DNA of 46,914 bases from DAOTTX01 sp034437515 (GCA_034437515.1 DAOTTX010000525.1:1-46914); one strand, 5' to 3'. Shown: positions 9,401-17,652, counted from the stretch's first letter. Notes: generated by a model not told the origin, from the letters alone. Translations and numbers: made by a program.

Positions 9401-10786
9401 CGGCGCGGGTGACTCGACCATGCCATAATCGACCGGTTGCGGCTCCGAGGGCACGGTTTGATCGTAATACGACGGGCCGGGGACGGTCTCGGCTTCGGCG
9501 GCACGCACATCACCAAAGGCGGCTGGCCCGGCAACCGTCGCATCGGGGTCGTTGATGGGCGCTTCGGCGGGCAGCGGCATGAAGTTCTCATCCACGCGGA
9601 TGCCACCCTCTTGTTGGTCTGGCTGCGGGTACTCGGTCAGGCGCGGCAGGGAGTCCTCGACGGGTTGGTACCCCGACCCCTGCTCACGGCGCTGCTGTTC
9701 CCGGTAGACCTCCAACGGTTCGGGGTCGTCTTCTACCCAGTTGTTATTCTCGGAGCGATACCAGGTGTCCGTCTCGACACCCATGATCCACCAGTTGCCT
9801 TCATCGTCGTTAATCATCAGTTCCCGCAGTTGATTAACAAACTCGTCCTGCGTCATCTGCCCGTTTTGGACTTGCTGGCGCATCTGCTTGACGCGCTGCT
9901 CGGCCTCGGCGAACTGTCGCCCAAGCTCAATCTTGCGCGGGTCGAGTGGCTCCGGTTGTGGCGGGCTGGGCTGGGTCTGCTGCGCTGGCGGGGCGTCTTG
10001 CCCAAGCTGCGCGAGCTGCTGCCGTGCGTAAGCGGCGGGGTCATCGACGGCTTCATCAAGCGAGGTGATGTCACGAGTTGCCGGGGCGCTGTACTCGTCC
10101 TCAACTTCATCTTCATCTTCGAGGCCGAGCTGCTGCAACTGCCGCCGGGCATATGCACCGGGGTCGTCCTCGTCGATCTCGACCGGGGAGTCGGCAGCCG
10201 TCACTTCACCCACGCTTGTGTCCTCGGTCTCCTGCTGCGTCTCTTTGGAGGCCATCATCACACGCTCCGCCGGGGAGAGCTGCTGTGACTCCAGGTCTTC
10301 GTCGAGTTCCGTCATGCTGAGATCGGACTGCGGTTGATCTTCTACCAGCGAGGCCAGCGCCATCAACTCACTCATCTGTGGGTTTTCCGGCTCTTCCTCG
10401 ACATCGGCGTTTTCGATCATATAGATCAAATCTTCCGGTGCGACGGGGGTATTGCCGGTATCGTCGAGTAGCTCTTGGTCGACATTTTCGGAGACGAGCG
10501 CGGCGAGTTCCATCAACTGGTCTTCCGGACGCTGCTCCTCGATGATCTCGATCTCGTCGTCCGGCTTGAAGGTTGTATCTTCCGGGCTTGGCAGGTGCCA
10601 GTCTCCGTCGTTTTCCGGCTCTTCTTCAATGTCACGCGGCAGCGCAGGGCCTCGCCTGCCCTCGACACTTTCCTCTTGTTCCTTTTGAGGGGCACGCCAT
10701 GCACTACCGCTTGGAGTCTTCGGCTGTGACCAACCACCAGCAAGCGGGGCGGCGTCTTCTCTATCGTTAGGTGGACGATCTGACAT
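6482..10786 (-). CDS. Class A PBP-like protein with both catalytic sites degenerate
   Basis: The 1434-residue protein has the layout of a bifunctional peptidoglycan glycosyltransferase/transpeptidase. It has an acidic cytoplasmic N-terminus of about 490 residues, a membrane segment (about 492-515), a GT51-like domain (about 565-740), a transpeptidase-like domain (about 830-1150), an Ig-like domain (about 1240-1340) and a Thr-Pro tail. Folding landmarks remain (DEILLLYLNQMLFFGNQTTGVEAAAQYY, LSLNIPAV, AAKSGT). The catalytic residues do not. The GT51 glutamate position reads TLTDPDYY, with Thr587 for Glu. The QQ/KN motif reads NSVVED. The SxxK site reads EPAATILP, with Ala883 and Leu886. AAAGGTG before the ATG at 10786 fixes the start. 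A catalytic role looks impossible; a scaffold role is inferred. Confidence 0.9.
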   Translation of the reverse strand: MSDRPPNDREDAAPLAGGWSQPKTPSGSAWRAPQKEQEESVEGRRGPALPRDIEEEPENDGDWHLPSPEDTTFKPDDEIEIIEEQRPEDQLMELAALVSENVDQELLDDTGNTPVAPEDLIYMIENADVEEEPENPQMSELMALASLVEDQPQSDLSMTELDEDLESQQLSPAERVMMASKETQQETEDTSVGEVTAADSPVEIDEDDPGAYARRQLQQLGLEDEDEVEDEYSAPATRDITSLDEAVDDPAAYARQQLAQLGQDAPPAQQTQPSPPQPEPLDPRKIELGRQFAEAEQRVKQMRQQVQNGQMTQDEFVNQLRELMINDDEGNWWIMGVETDTWYRSENNNWVEDDPEPLEVYREQQRREQGSGYQPVEDSLPRLTEYPQPDQQEGGIRVDENFMPLPAEAPINDPDATVAGPAAFGDVRAAEAETVPGPSYYDQTVPSEPQPVDYGMVESPAPQSATTMIDLDGGTEDEIYQRAAENQRQNYTQYGLIGVVALIIAMAACGTLYTFLATNWYDSIAGEWAPAIVAAASIDETQFRTVTINDSTGREIASVSGGGNDRRPLDSLDQVSDEFIHAILTLTDPDYYAASSWGPASTAVAYFNDTTSGEIDNPNSVIVNSVVEDLVFTNVVGTEGGPTQADLVIAGVELRDAYTLDEILLLYLNQMLFFGNQTTGVEAAAQYYLDKAAAELNVADAAFLAGIAQDPLNNDPVNNRARSFALMRQTLERMGTQGCVQVDQTGAELCLTGEETDPEGEAVVAVAEIERQTYNPRDLEALGDYPHFVNFVLDQLTLAYGDDIYRAGFEVTTTLDSPLQEEAEIALRNQLRNLSGNGVNTGAVLVTDPRTGAVLAMVGSPDFDDEDVAGNLNYTIQYQEPAATILPLIYAAALNGIDGRGGQPNNALEFGEYYTPASILWDVDTAYQAGGQVFRPTNDDGQYRGPLSVRQALQLSLNIPAVETYSFVGSGAFVPFAQAAGVVFQEEESFGLGTALGATQVRLYDMVEAYGTIANNGDHVELFTILEIVDANGFEVFAQPGAVTEEVMPDAVAYLMQDIMSDDSARAQVFGTGTALNLNQYAAQVAAAKSGTSTESGDLWTIGFTNNRVVGVWMGTYNDDEVRAGVSGSFAAAPVWNEVISEAITSLDVTAFRQPSNGTVFVEQVCPQTGAINGPCGRPLRNEVFAVGRPPANAQQNQGIVRQTTVDSWTGLIANDNCQQFTETRVFAGVEFGAAVNWINETQQGRQYAQSLGLNIPVQQPPGTACELNTPLPTLIISSPAEGATIDGQNFSITGQVIADNLAQYIIEYAPAGTNNFQQIAVSNQQQTTPNAVLATWDTTSVPDGGYTLRLRAQRAGGGNAAILRNFQIDNPDPTPTPTPTVTPVPTFTPIPTFTPIPAATAAPIPISPVPFDPIPGEDPVPFDPEDDAVPAQP

Positions 10787-10912
10787 AAATGCGGCACCTT
10801 TTGTTGTAATTGCGTTTCCCACGAATTTGTAACAAATTATACACTAAACCGGCGCAACCGACGAACGACCGTAGGCGGATCGAAGTAATTGAAGAGTTAT
10901 CGTGCCTGCCCA

Positions 10913-10934
10913 GGGCGACCACGCCGGGTCGCCC
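10913..10934. repeat. Perfect hairpin in the divergent intergenic region
   Basis: GGGCGACC at 10913-10920 pairs perfectly with GGTCGCCC at 10927-10934 around a six-base loop. It lies between the divergent PBP and HEAT-protein genes and has no T-run. It could be an operator or an RNA hairpin in a leader; the function is unknown. Confidence 0.45.
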
Positions 10935-10961
10935 CGACGAATTGTGAACGTTCTTTTTGTT

Positions 10962-10970
10962 TTATCCACA
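10962..10970 (+). promoter_or_regulatory. Consensus DnaA box
   Basis: TTATCCACA is a perfect match to the bacterial DnaA-box consensus. It lies alone in the divergent intergenic region 2.1 kb upstream of dnaA, separate from the cluster of variant boxes at 12.55-12.78 kb. It may regulate the flanking genes or form part of a bipartite origin. Confidence 0.5.
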
Positions 10971-11049
10971 ATATGGAAGAGTTGTGGCCTTGCAGCGATA
11001 GACTAAGCTAAAATTAGAATAAAGTTAACATGCACACAGCGAGGATGTA

Positions 11050-12474
11050 ATGATCGACTACGGAATGCTTGATATGCTCGAAAGCCCGGATGTGGAAACG
11101 CGCAAACGTGGGATCAAGGCACTGGCGAAAACACGAGATCGTGATGCGCTGGTCTACCTTGCGGACGTTTACCACAACGACAGTGACGAAGCTGTGCGTG
11201 AAATGGCACGTAAGGCCGGCATCTACATTAAGAAGAACGCACCACCAGAACTAGAACCCGAACCCGCCGAAGACCGTCTGTACGAGGATGATGTCGCCAC
11301 CGCTTACGACGACGAACCCGCCGACGATACGCCCATGCCATCGCAGATGAACGTTTCCAACGCGGCGCGGTCAAAGGCAAAGAGTATGCGCGATCAGGCG
11401 CTTGATTTTTCCACACGCGGCAACGATGCCAAAGCGGCAGAACTGCTGGAAAAAGCCTTTCGTACCGACCCACAATTGATGCAAGACAGTTACACGCGCA
11501 GCATCGCCGCTTCCGTCACCGGGATGCCACAGGACGAGGCGATCAAGCATCTCGGCCCCAGCATTGAAGAACTGCGCAAGCAGCAGCGCGGCCCGGCGGT
11601 GAGCGCCGCCCGCAACCCGGTGCAAGCCGTGATGATCGGCGGCGTCATCCTCAGTGCCGTGATCGCCATGTTCGGTTATCTGTTCTTCCCCTGGGTGGAT
11701 ATTGGCTCGGTGCCCGTCCCGCAGGAGAACGGGACGACGGCGACGATCAACGAGGGGTTGAGCCTGGTACGTGAGGCGGGGCCGTTTATCTCCGGTGGTG
11801 ATCCATCCGTCGAGGCGGCGCTGGATGCGTTAGACGAATTGAACTTCTCACCGAATGGTTGGAACACCACCCTCTACGCCAACGGTTTCCAGAACGTCTT
11901 AGAGTACTTCGGCTTCGTCGATTTTATTCTGGCAGTGCTGGAAGAATTCTCTAGCGATCTGGACACCAGCAGTAGTGAAATGCGCAGCGTGTTTAACAGC
12001 ACATTGGACGAGTTCAGCGACGAGATCAGCATCTCGCCGGAACCGCTGGATTATTCGCTGCTGCTGGTGCCGGTGACGGTCGTGCTGGCGGTGTTGATGG
12101 GCGCACTGCTGTTCGGGCGCATCAGCCTCTCTCGGTGGGCGGTGTGCATCGTGATTGGCCTGCTGGGTGTGCTACCGTTGATCTATTTCTACCTGAGCGG
12201 CCTGGACGGACTCATTGACCGGACGGTGACACTCACACAAGAATTGGCACTGCTGGCGGGCGGGACGGATGCCATCGGTGACCTGGCGGGCGACGTCGGC
12301 GGAGCTGATACTGCCGAAGACCTCGCTGCAAGCGTCGATTTCCAGACGTTGCTGGGCAACCTGACCACCGACGAGCTGATCGGCACGGGCTTCTGGATCA
12401 CGCTTGCCGGGATGCTGGGTGTGTTACTACTACCGTTCATCGCCTTGTTGACCATCCCCGAAACCGAAGACTAA
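11050..12474 (+). CDS. HEAT-repeat-like protein with C-terminal membrane segments
   Basis: I do not recognise a named family. The first 60 or so residues (MLESPDVETRKRGIKALAK, VREMARKAGIYIKK) look like one or two HEAT-type helical repeats. An acidic linker follows, then a helical stretch (FSTRGNDAKAAELLEKAFRTDP) resembling a TPR unit. A membrane segment lies near residue 195-215. A large polar domain follows, then three more hydrophobic segments at about 335-355, 360-380 and 450-470. The 474-residue protein is likely anchored in the membrane with the repeats in the cytoplasm. GAGGAT precedes the ATG. The gene borders the putative origin and points towards it. Confidence 0.75.
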   Translation: MIDYGMLDMLESPDVETRKRGIKALAKTRDRDALVYLADVYHNDSDEAVREMARKAGIYIKKNAPPELEPEPAEDRLYEDDVATAYDDEPADDTPMPSQMNVSNAARSKAKSMRDQALDFSTRGNDAKAAELLEKAFRTDPQLMQDSYTRSIAASVTGMPQDEAIKHLGPSIEELRKQQRGPAVSAARNPVQAVMIGGVILSAVIAMFGYLFFPWVDIGSVPVPQENGTTATINEGLSLVREAGPFISGGDPSVEAALDALDELNFSPNGWNTTLYANGFQNVLEYFGFVDFILAVLEEFSSDLDTSSSEMRSVFNSTLDEFSDEISISPEPLDYSLLLVPVTVVLAVLMGALLFGRISLSRWAVCIVIGLLGVLPLIYFYLSGLDGLIDRTVTLTQELALLAGGTDAIGDLAGDVGGADTAEDLAASVDFQTLLGNLTTDELIGTGFWITLAGMLGVLLLPFIALLTIPETED

Positions 12475-12486
12475 ACCAGCCCCGAT

Positions 12487-12526
12487 GGACGATCACCTCA
12501 AACAACCCGTCGTGAAGTGATCGTCC
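12487..12526 (+). terminator. Inverted repeat after the HEAT-protein gene
   Basis: GGACGATCAC at 12487-12496 pairs perfectly with GTGATCGTCC at 12517-12526 around a 20-base loop, starting 13 bases past the stop codon. No strong T-run follows (GATCAATTTG). It probably separates transcription of this gene from the origin region, but an origin-linked role is not excluded. Confidence 0.5.
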
Positions 12527-12540
12527 GATCAATTTGCAAG

Positions 12541-12800
12541 TCTCAACGCTCTTATATCCCAGATTTTGTAAAAAGTTATCCCAACGTTAAAAGAATAGAC
12601 TGAACGCGAACAGTTTATCCCAAGTCAACTATTGGGATAAAATTTGGGATATTTGGGATTAAATCTCACAAATTTGGCTTATATATCCCAAATTTAACTT
12701 AAAATTTTTGTGACTCAAGCTGTGTACATATGTTTGGATTCATAATCAAAATTTAACAGAACCGCGTTGATATATCCCAACCTTAAAATTTTCAGGATTC
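12541..12800. other. oriC: Putative replication origin with variant DnaA boxes
   Basis: This AT-rich stretch of the 584-base gene-free gap before dnaA carries a clustered motif on both strands. TTATCCCAA is exact at 12576-12584, 12615-12623 and, inverted, at 12632-12640. One-mismatch copies are at 12644-12652 and 12653-12661 (inverted) and at 12683-12691 and 12772-12780 (forward). A partial copy is at 12555-12562. The motif differs from the consensus box TTATCCACA only in its last three bases. The run at 12661-12770 is the most AT-rich and could be the unwinding element. Clustered boxes, AT-richness and the adjacent dnaA gene are the classical signs of a bacterial oriC. The rest of the gap (12801-13058) holds the dnaA promoter and leader and no gene. 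Confidence 0.75.
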
Positions 12801-12812
12801 GACCGTATTTAG

Positions 12813-12841
12813 TTGAGTGAATCCAGCAGTTGAGCTATACT
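12813..12841 (+). promoter_or_regulatory. Probable dnaA promoter
   Basis: TTGAGT at 12813-12818 and TATACT at 12836-12841 are 17 bases apart, as expected for a housekeeping sigma factor. Transcription would start near 12848, giving a leader of about 210 bases before the dnaA start. The last variant DnaA box (12772-12780) lies just upstream, so DnaA could repress its own promoter. Confidence 0.6.
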
Positions 12842-13058
12842 ATCCAGTACACCACAAAAAAAGCCGAACGGTCCACAGAGACGAACCGGCAAGCAACAAG
12901 GGGAAGTAACCCCAAACCGGCATCATGCCGACACAAACAACTATATAACACCTATTTTAGACGGGGGCCAACCTGAGCCTGCTATGCTTCATATTGCCCA
13001 ATAACGGCGGTGTGCATACCCGGCTGTTAACGCCCACAAAAATAACGGAAGTACGCTC

Positions 13059-14495
13059 GTGAACGCGCAAGAATATTGGCAAGTTGCATATAATCAGTTT
13101 GAACTTCAGTTTGACCGAGGCACGTTTAACACCTGGATGCGGGGTGCCTTCCTGATGCAAACCGAAGGGAATGTGTATGTCGTCGGGGTACGCAACGAAT
13201 ACGCTCGTGACATGCTCCAAACACGATTATATCGTGAGGTTTGCCGCATCCTGAGCGATGTCGTCGGTAAGCCGGTTGAGATGCGCTTTGAGGTCGCCCG
13301 GCCACCGAAAAAACAACGCGCGGATTACGATATGCCGTTGTTCCGTCTGTTGGATGACCCCGACGAAAAGCCGAGCATCCCGCCAGCGGACGACACAGCA
13401 CAGCGCGAGCAACCACTGCATGAGCGCATCACCCGACCGGAACGCCCCGCCGTCCCGGATAGCGAGATCAACCCGCGCTTTACGTTTGACCGCTTCATGG
13501 TCGATGGTTCCAACCGCATCACCTATGAGGCGGCGCGTGCGGTTGCCGAGAGTCCCGGTCATCTCTATAACCCATTCATGATTTATGGTGGGGTCGGCCT
13601 GGGGAAAACACATCTGCTGCAAGCCATCGCCAATAGTTGCCAATCACGCGGGTTGCGGGTGATCTACATCCCGTCGGAGGCGTTCACCAACGACCTGATC
13701 GACTCGATCCGGCATAAAACGACCGCGATGTTTCGTGAGAAGTACCGCTCGGCTGATGTGCTGCTGGTCGATGATGTCCAGTTTATCAGCGGTAAGGACA
13801 GCACACAGGAAGAGTTCTTCCACACGTTCAACGCGCTTTACACCTACAACAAACAGATCGTACTGGCCTCTGACCGGCACCCACGCGAACTGAGTACGCT
13901 GGAAGACCGACTACGCTCGCGCTTTGAGGGCGGCCTCGTCAGCGATGTGCAAACGCTGGATTTCGAGTCCCGTGTTGCCATCCTCAAGATGTGGTGCCAG
14001 GAACGCAAGGTCAAGTTAGAACCGACCGTGTTAAGCATGATGGCGGAGCGCGGTTCTGGCAATGTGCGCGAACTCGAAGGCGTGTATAACCAGATCATCG
14101 CGCAGACCCAGCTCTCTCGTGGGCCGCTGACACTGAAGAACGCGGAATTCACCCTCGAACGTTACGATTCTCCACGTGAGCATGGGCTTCAGCGGCAGCG
14201 CGTCACCACCAAGCAGGTGATCGAGACGACGGCCTGCCACTTCCAACTCAAGGTATCTGACCTGACGAGTAAACGTCGCGCCGCCCGCATCAACAAAGCA
14301 CGGCAGGTGGCGATGTATCTCGTCCGTGAGCTTACCGAGTCCTCACTGCCGCAAATTGGCGAGGCATTCGGTGGACGCAGCCATACCACCGTGCTGCACG
14401 GCTGCAACAAGATCGCCGAAGAACTCGACTTTGACAGCGGCCTGCGTGAGCGGCTTTCGGCGATCCGCACGATGTTGGAAGACGGCACTTCGTAG
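13059..14495 (+). CDS. dnaA: Chromosomal replication initiator DnaA
   Basis: DnaA binds boxes at oriC, melts the DNA and loads the helicase. The 478 residues show domain I (YWQVAYNQFELQFDRGTFNTW), a variable linker, the AAA+ core starting at NPRFTFDRFMV with Walker A GGVGLGKTHLLQA and Walker B VLLVDDVQF, and domain IV ending in FGGRSHTTVLHGCNKI. In domain IV the usual ARPRQ reads NKARQ, and the usual GGRDHTTV reads GGRSHTTV. Both changes lie at DNA-contacting positions, which fits the variant boxes upstream. The start is a GTG with GGAAG at 13047-13051. No dnaN follows; the next gene is convergent and ends 15 bases away. Confidence 0.97.
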   Translation: MNAQEYWQVAYNQFELQFDRGTFNTWMRGAFLMQTEGNVYVVGVRNEYARDMLQTRLYREVCRILSDVVGKPVEMRFEVARPPKKQRADYDMPLFRLLDDPDEKPSIPPADDTAQREQPLHERITRPERPAVPDSEINPRFTFDRFMVDGSNRITYEAARAVAESPGHLYNPFMIYGGVGLGKTHLLQAIANSCQSRGLRVIYIPSEAFTNDLIDSIRHKTTAMFREKYRSADVLLVDDVQFISGKDSTQEEFFHTFNALYTYNKQIVLASDRHPRELSTLEDRLRSRFEGGLVSDVQTLDFESRVAILKMWCQERKVKLEPTVLSMMAERGSGNVRELEGVYNQIIAQTQLSRGPLTLKNAEFTLERYDSPREHGLQRQRVTTKQVIETTACHFQLKVSDLTSKRRAARINKARQVAMYLVRELTESSLPQIGEAFGGRSHTTVLHGCNKIAEELDFDSGLRERLSAIRTMLEDGTS

Positions 14496-14510
14496 CGGTA
14501 GCGCAGCGGG

Positions 14511-16187
14511 TCATTCCTCGACCGGCAATACCCGCACTTCTGCGAGCGCACAGTTGCCCGTGCCAGTGCAGACCAACGGCCCGGTGACGCCTGCGCCGTC
14601 GTACTGCCGGATGTAGGCTTGCAGCGCGACACGATCCACCAATAGATTACCAATCACATCGACTTCGCCGACAGCTTCGATGCCGTCTAGCACCATGTTG
14701 GTCGCATCATAAGCATAGGCAAAAACCGGACTGGCAGGCTCGGCCTCGAAGTTAGCGACATACCGTTCGGTGATGGATTCCAGCAAAGCATCTTCCAACG
14801 GCAGCAACTCATAGGTGTAGACCGGCGCGCTGCGCTCGTCCAGGGGTGATTCTGCCAGAAATTCTTCAAGCACGACCGTCCGCGCCAGCATTAACGGCAC
14901 CTCCGGCAATGCCGCCGCGACCTGCGCGGCGATGGGCGCACGCCCGCCGAAGTAGATCAGTTCGGGTTCGACAGCGCGTATTTCCGCCGCCAGCTCGTCG
15001 ATCTCTAACGTCGGCGAGTCGGCGCGGAACACCCCGGCGATTTCACCCTCGGTGGTGGTGTAGGCGGCCTCGAACGTATCCGCAAGCTGCCCGCCGAGCA
15101 CTTCCTCATCTTTAATCACGGCGACACGGTCATAATCCAGCGTTGTTTGCACGAACTGTATAACATCCGCGACCCCGGCATCAATCGCGGGGACGGTACG
15201 GTTGAAGCTCGTGTTCTCATTAAGTGTGAGGCCGGTCGCGTCGCAGGCCGGGCTGACGACGGTCATCTCGTTCTCATCGTAGATGCTGGTCGCAGCGAAG
15301 CAACTGCTGTTACACAGATGCCCGATCACCGCAGCCAGCGCGTCATCGCTGACGAACGTCTCCGCGGCTTGCAGGCCCCCCTGCGAGGAACACCCGGCAT
15401 CCTGCACGACCAGCTCAACCGGGAAGGCCACACCTTCGACGTTTACCTCCGGTCGGTCTATTAACGCCAGCCGCACCCCGTTGACCAGCGATTCGCCTTG
15501 CGGGGCGGTGTCGCTACTCAGCCCTGTGCCGATGCCGAGCAGCAAACCATCCGAGGTGTTGATGATCGCCGCGTTCGCCGCTGCTGATCGCGGTGGTGTT
15601 GCGATGATGGTCTCATCATCTTCATGCTGGTTCGGCAAGAGGATAAATACGATCCCCGTGATGAGTGCGGTTGCGATGATGATGATGTTCCAGGGCAGGC
15701 CGCGATTGCGCCGCGCACGGCGGGCAGCGGCGACTTCGTCCTCGGTTTTACCCAGCCGCCCGGATTGCTCCAACCGTTTGAGGTGATGTTGTACCGGCAC
15801 CGCCATCTGCCGCACGTTGACGGCAAAACGCCCACCGGTGCGGTCGATTTCCGTCGCACGCATGTAAGCCAGCGCGTGCAACGGTTCCGGCAGATCGTCC
15901 AGTGTGGGCGCGGCGGCCTCATCGACCAGCGCGACGGATACCAGCATATCCCTGCGATTGAGTGCGGTCGCAATCGCATCGTACAGCACCTCGTGATTGG
16001 TAATCCGTGACGACCACTCTGCCCCGATCACGATGATCATCGCACCGGCAGTGGCGACTCCCCGCGTCACCGTTGCCGGTTCATCGGTGATGTAGCCGAT
16101 GGTCTCGACATGTTGTGACATCTCATTGTAAATTTCCCCGGCGGCGGTTGTGTCTTCCGGCAAGGTCGCAACCAGCACTCGTGGCAT
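14511..16187 (-). CDS. TIR-like domain / transmembrane / periplasmic-binding fusion protein
   Basis: The 558-residue protein has three parts. Residues 1 to about 135 resemble bacterial TIR domains (AMIIVIGAEWSS, DAIATALNRRDMLVSVALV, LPEPLHALAYMRATEIDR). The position that usually holds the glutamate of the LEIExAL helix reads DAIATAL, so NADase activity is doubtful. A basic stretch (ARRARRNRG) and one membrane helix at about 166-185 follow. The rest is an outside domain of the branched-chain amino-acid-receptor type (SLVNGVRLALIDRP, VVIQDAGCSS-like, ATAVIGHLCNS-like, SPVFAYAYDATNMVLDGIEA) with paired cysteines. The positive-inside rule puts TIR in the cytoplasm. A ligand-sensing signalling role is inferred. 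AAGGGG precedes the ATG; the gene appears to stand alone. Confidence 0.8.
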   Translation of the reverse strand: MPRVLVATLPEDTTAAGEIYNEMSQHVETIGYITDEPATVTRGVATAGAMIIVIGAEWSSRITNHEVLYDAIATALNRRDMLVSVALVDEAAAPTLDDLPEPLHALAYMRATEIDRTGGRFAVNVRQMAVPVQHHLKRLEQSGRLGKTEDEVAAARRARRNRGLPWNIIIIATALITGIVFILLPNQHEDDETIIATPPRSAAANAAIINTSDGLLLGIGTGLSSDTAPQGESLVNGVRLALIDRPEVNVEGVAFPVELVVQDAGCSSQGGLQAAETFVSDDALAAVIGHLCNSSCFAATSIYDENEMTVVSPACDATGLTLNENTSFNRTVPAIDAGVADVIQFVQTTLDYDRVAVIKDEEVLGGQLADTFEAAYTTTEGEIAGVFRADSPTLEIDELAAEIRAVEPELIYFGGRAPIAAQVAAALPEVPLMLARTVVLEEFLAESPLDERSAPVYTYELLPLEDALLESITERYVANFEAEPASPVFAYAYDATNMVLDGIEAVGEVDVIGNLLVDRVALQAYIRQYDGAGVTGPLVCTGTGNCALAEVRVLPVEE

Positions 16188-16357
16188 AATTTCCCCTTAT
16201 TGATGATTGTGCATTTCTTTACAAAGTGCTTTATTCTCGCACAGGAAGATGAATTTGTGGTGTGTGATTTTACCTGACGCTTGCCCTACTCACGCTTGCC
16301 AGCGGGCATATAGGGCGGTAGTATGGCGATTCCAAAATTCCGCATGGAGTATTGTGT

Positions 16358-17647
16358 ATGGTGTTTGAAGAACCGCCCATCCAAGACGATGATACCCGCC
16401 CGACGATGACTGTACCAGTCGTCGAGTCTCGCTGGCGCAGCCTGTTGGGTCTGGTCAGCCTGTTAGCAGCATTCGGTTTTACCACCGCGACCATCTTTCT
16501 GTTGCTGAACACGCCGGAAAATGAGACGGTTGTTGTGCAGCCGACGCAAGAGCAACAAGCGGAAAGCCCTGCACCATCGACCAACACCCCCGCCCCCACC
16601 GTCGTGCAGGCCACCGCCCCCCCTGCCCTCAATGCCGGCGGTGAGGCGATCTTACAGTTTCCTACTCTCAACCCGGAACTCGAAGCAGAGTTGCTCAACG
16701 CGCCGCTTGAACCAGCAGAATATCTCGACGTGGCGCTGATCGACCGTGACCGGCTTGACCCGTTTACGATCATCCCGGTGCGCCCGCGTGAGGACATGGA
16801 GCAGTACACCGTCGTACAGGGAGATACAATCGACGGCATCGCCAACCGTTTCGGCCTGGAATCGGAGAGCATCGCCTGGTCAAACCCACGCAGCAAGATT
16901 CAGGTCATCCGCCCCGGTGATGTGCTGACGATCCCGCCGGAAGACGGTGTTTATGAGAACGCGCAAGGCCAGCGCAGTACCCTGGCGGACTACGCGGAGC
17001 AGTACGAGGTCGATGTACAGACCGTGCTCAACCATCCGGTCAACCGGACGATTGCGAGCCTAAATCCGAACGCCGTGCCTCCGAGCGGAACGAATATCTT
17101 CTTTCCCGGCGGTGAGGCCGAGGTGATCGTGTGGCGGGCGGCGATTGAGGTCAGCGGTGGTGACGGCGGTTCCAGCGGCACCAACAGCGGGGATAGCGGC
17201 GGTGTGCCGACCGTCGAATTTGAACGTGGGCAACCGGGGAGCTGCGGCCCGATCCCAATTGGCGGCGGCACCGGTTGGACGAACCCCATTCCCTCCGGCG
17301 GCTACACCATCACGCAGGGCTATTCTAGTTTTCATCCGGGCATTGATCTCGCCGACTCCCCCGGTACGCCTGTTGTCGCTGCCAACGGTGGCCCGGTGAT
17401 CTTCGCCGGTTGGAACAACTTCGGCTATGGCTATATGGTTGCGATTGTGCATGGTCCGACGATGACCGTTTACGGGCATTTGCAGGAAGGCAGCATCGCG
17501 GTCGGTTGTGGGCAGATCGTCGGCGCGGGGCAGGTGGTCGGCGCGGTCGGCAGCTCCGGTCAATCCAGCGGTCCGCATCTCCATTTCGAGATCCGTTCCG
17601 GCGTCGGTTACTCGCATACCAACCCCTCCGCGACGATGGGCTTCTAA
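16358..17647 (+). CDS. LysM and M23 peptidase domain protein, membrane anchored
   Basis: This is a probable zinc endopeptidase acting on cell-wall peptides. It is about 429 residues long. A membrane segment lies near residues 27-50, followed by a Pro/Thr linker. One LysM domain is at about 147-193 (YTVVQGDTIDGIANRFGL, IRPGDVLTIPP), and a second weaker LysM-like stretch follows (DYAEQYEVDVQTVLNHP). The C-terminal M23 domain carries HPGIDLA and GPHLHFEIRSG, which supply the metal ligands, so it looks active. The ATG at 16358 follows GGAG at 16346-16349; a TTG six bases upstream is less likely. The gene is divergent from the TIR fusion and ends before a strong hairpin. Confidence 0.92.
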   Translation: MVFEEPPIQDDDTRPTMTVPVVESRWRSLLGLVSLLAAFGFTTATIFLLLNTPENETVVVQPTQEQQAESPAPSTNTPAPTVVQATAPPALNAGGEAILQFPTLNPELEAELLNAPLEPAEYLDVALIDRDRLDPFTIIPVRPREDMEQYTVVQGDTIDGIANRFGLESESIAWSNPRSKIQVIRPGDVLTIPPEDGVYENAQGQRSTLADYAEQYEVDVQTVLNHPVNRTIASLNPNAVPPSGTNIFFPGGEAEVIVWRAAIEVSGGDGGSSGTNSGDSGGVPTVEFERGQPGSCGPIPIGGGTGWTNPIPSGGYTITQGYSSFHPGIDLADSPGTPVVAANGGPVIFAGWNNFGYGYMVAIVHGPTMTVYGHLQEGSIAVGCGQIVGAGQVVGAVGSSGQSSGPHLHFEIRSGVGYSHTNPSATMGF

Positions 17648-17652
17648 CATAC

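Noticed and set aside
9437..10288. Plus-strand open frame of 283 codons opposite the large PBP gene.
   Set aside because: It reads as the antisense of the acidic N-terminal half of the PBP, has no recognisable domain and no ribosome binding site.
12541..12800. Possible CRISPR array from regularly spaced repeats.
   Set aside because: The repeated unit is only nine bases, occurs in both orientations and has irregular spacing, which fits DnaA boxes, not CRISPR.
12957..13220. Minus-strand open frame across the dnaA start.
   Set aside because: It overlaps the clear dnaA N-terminus and leader, with no family resemblance.
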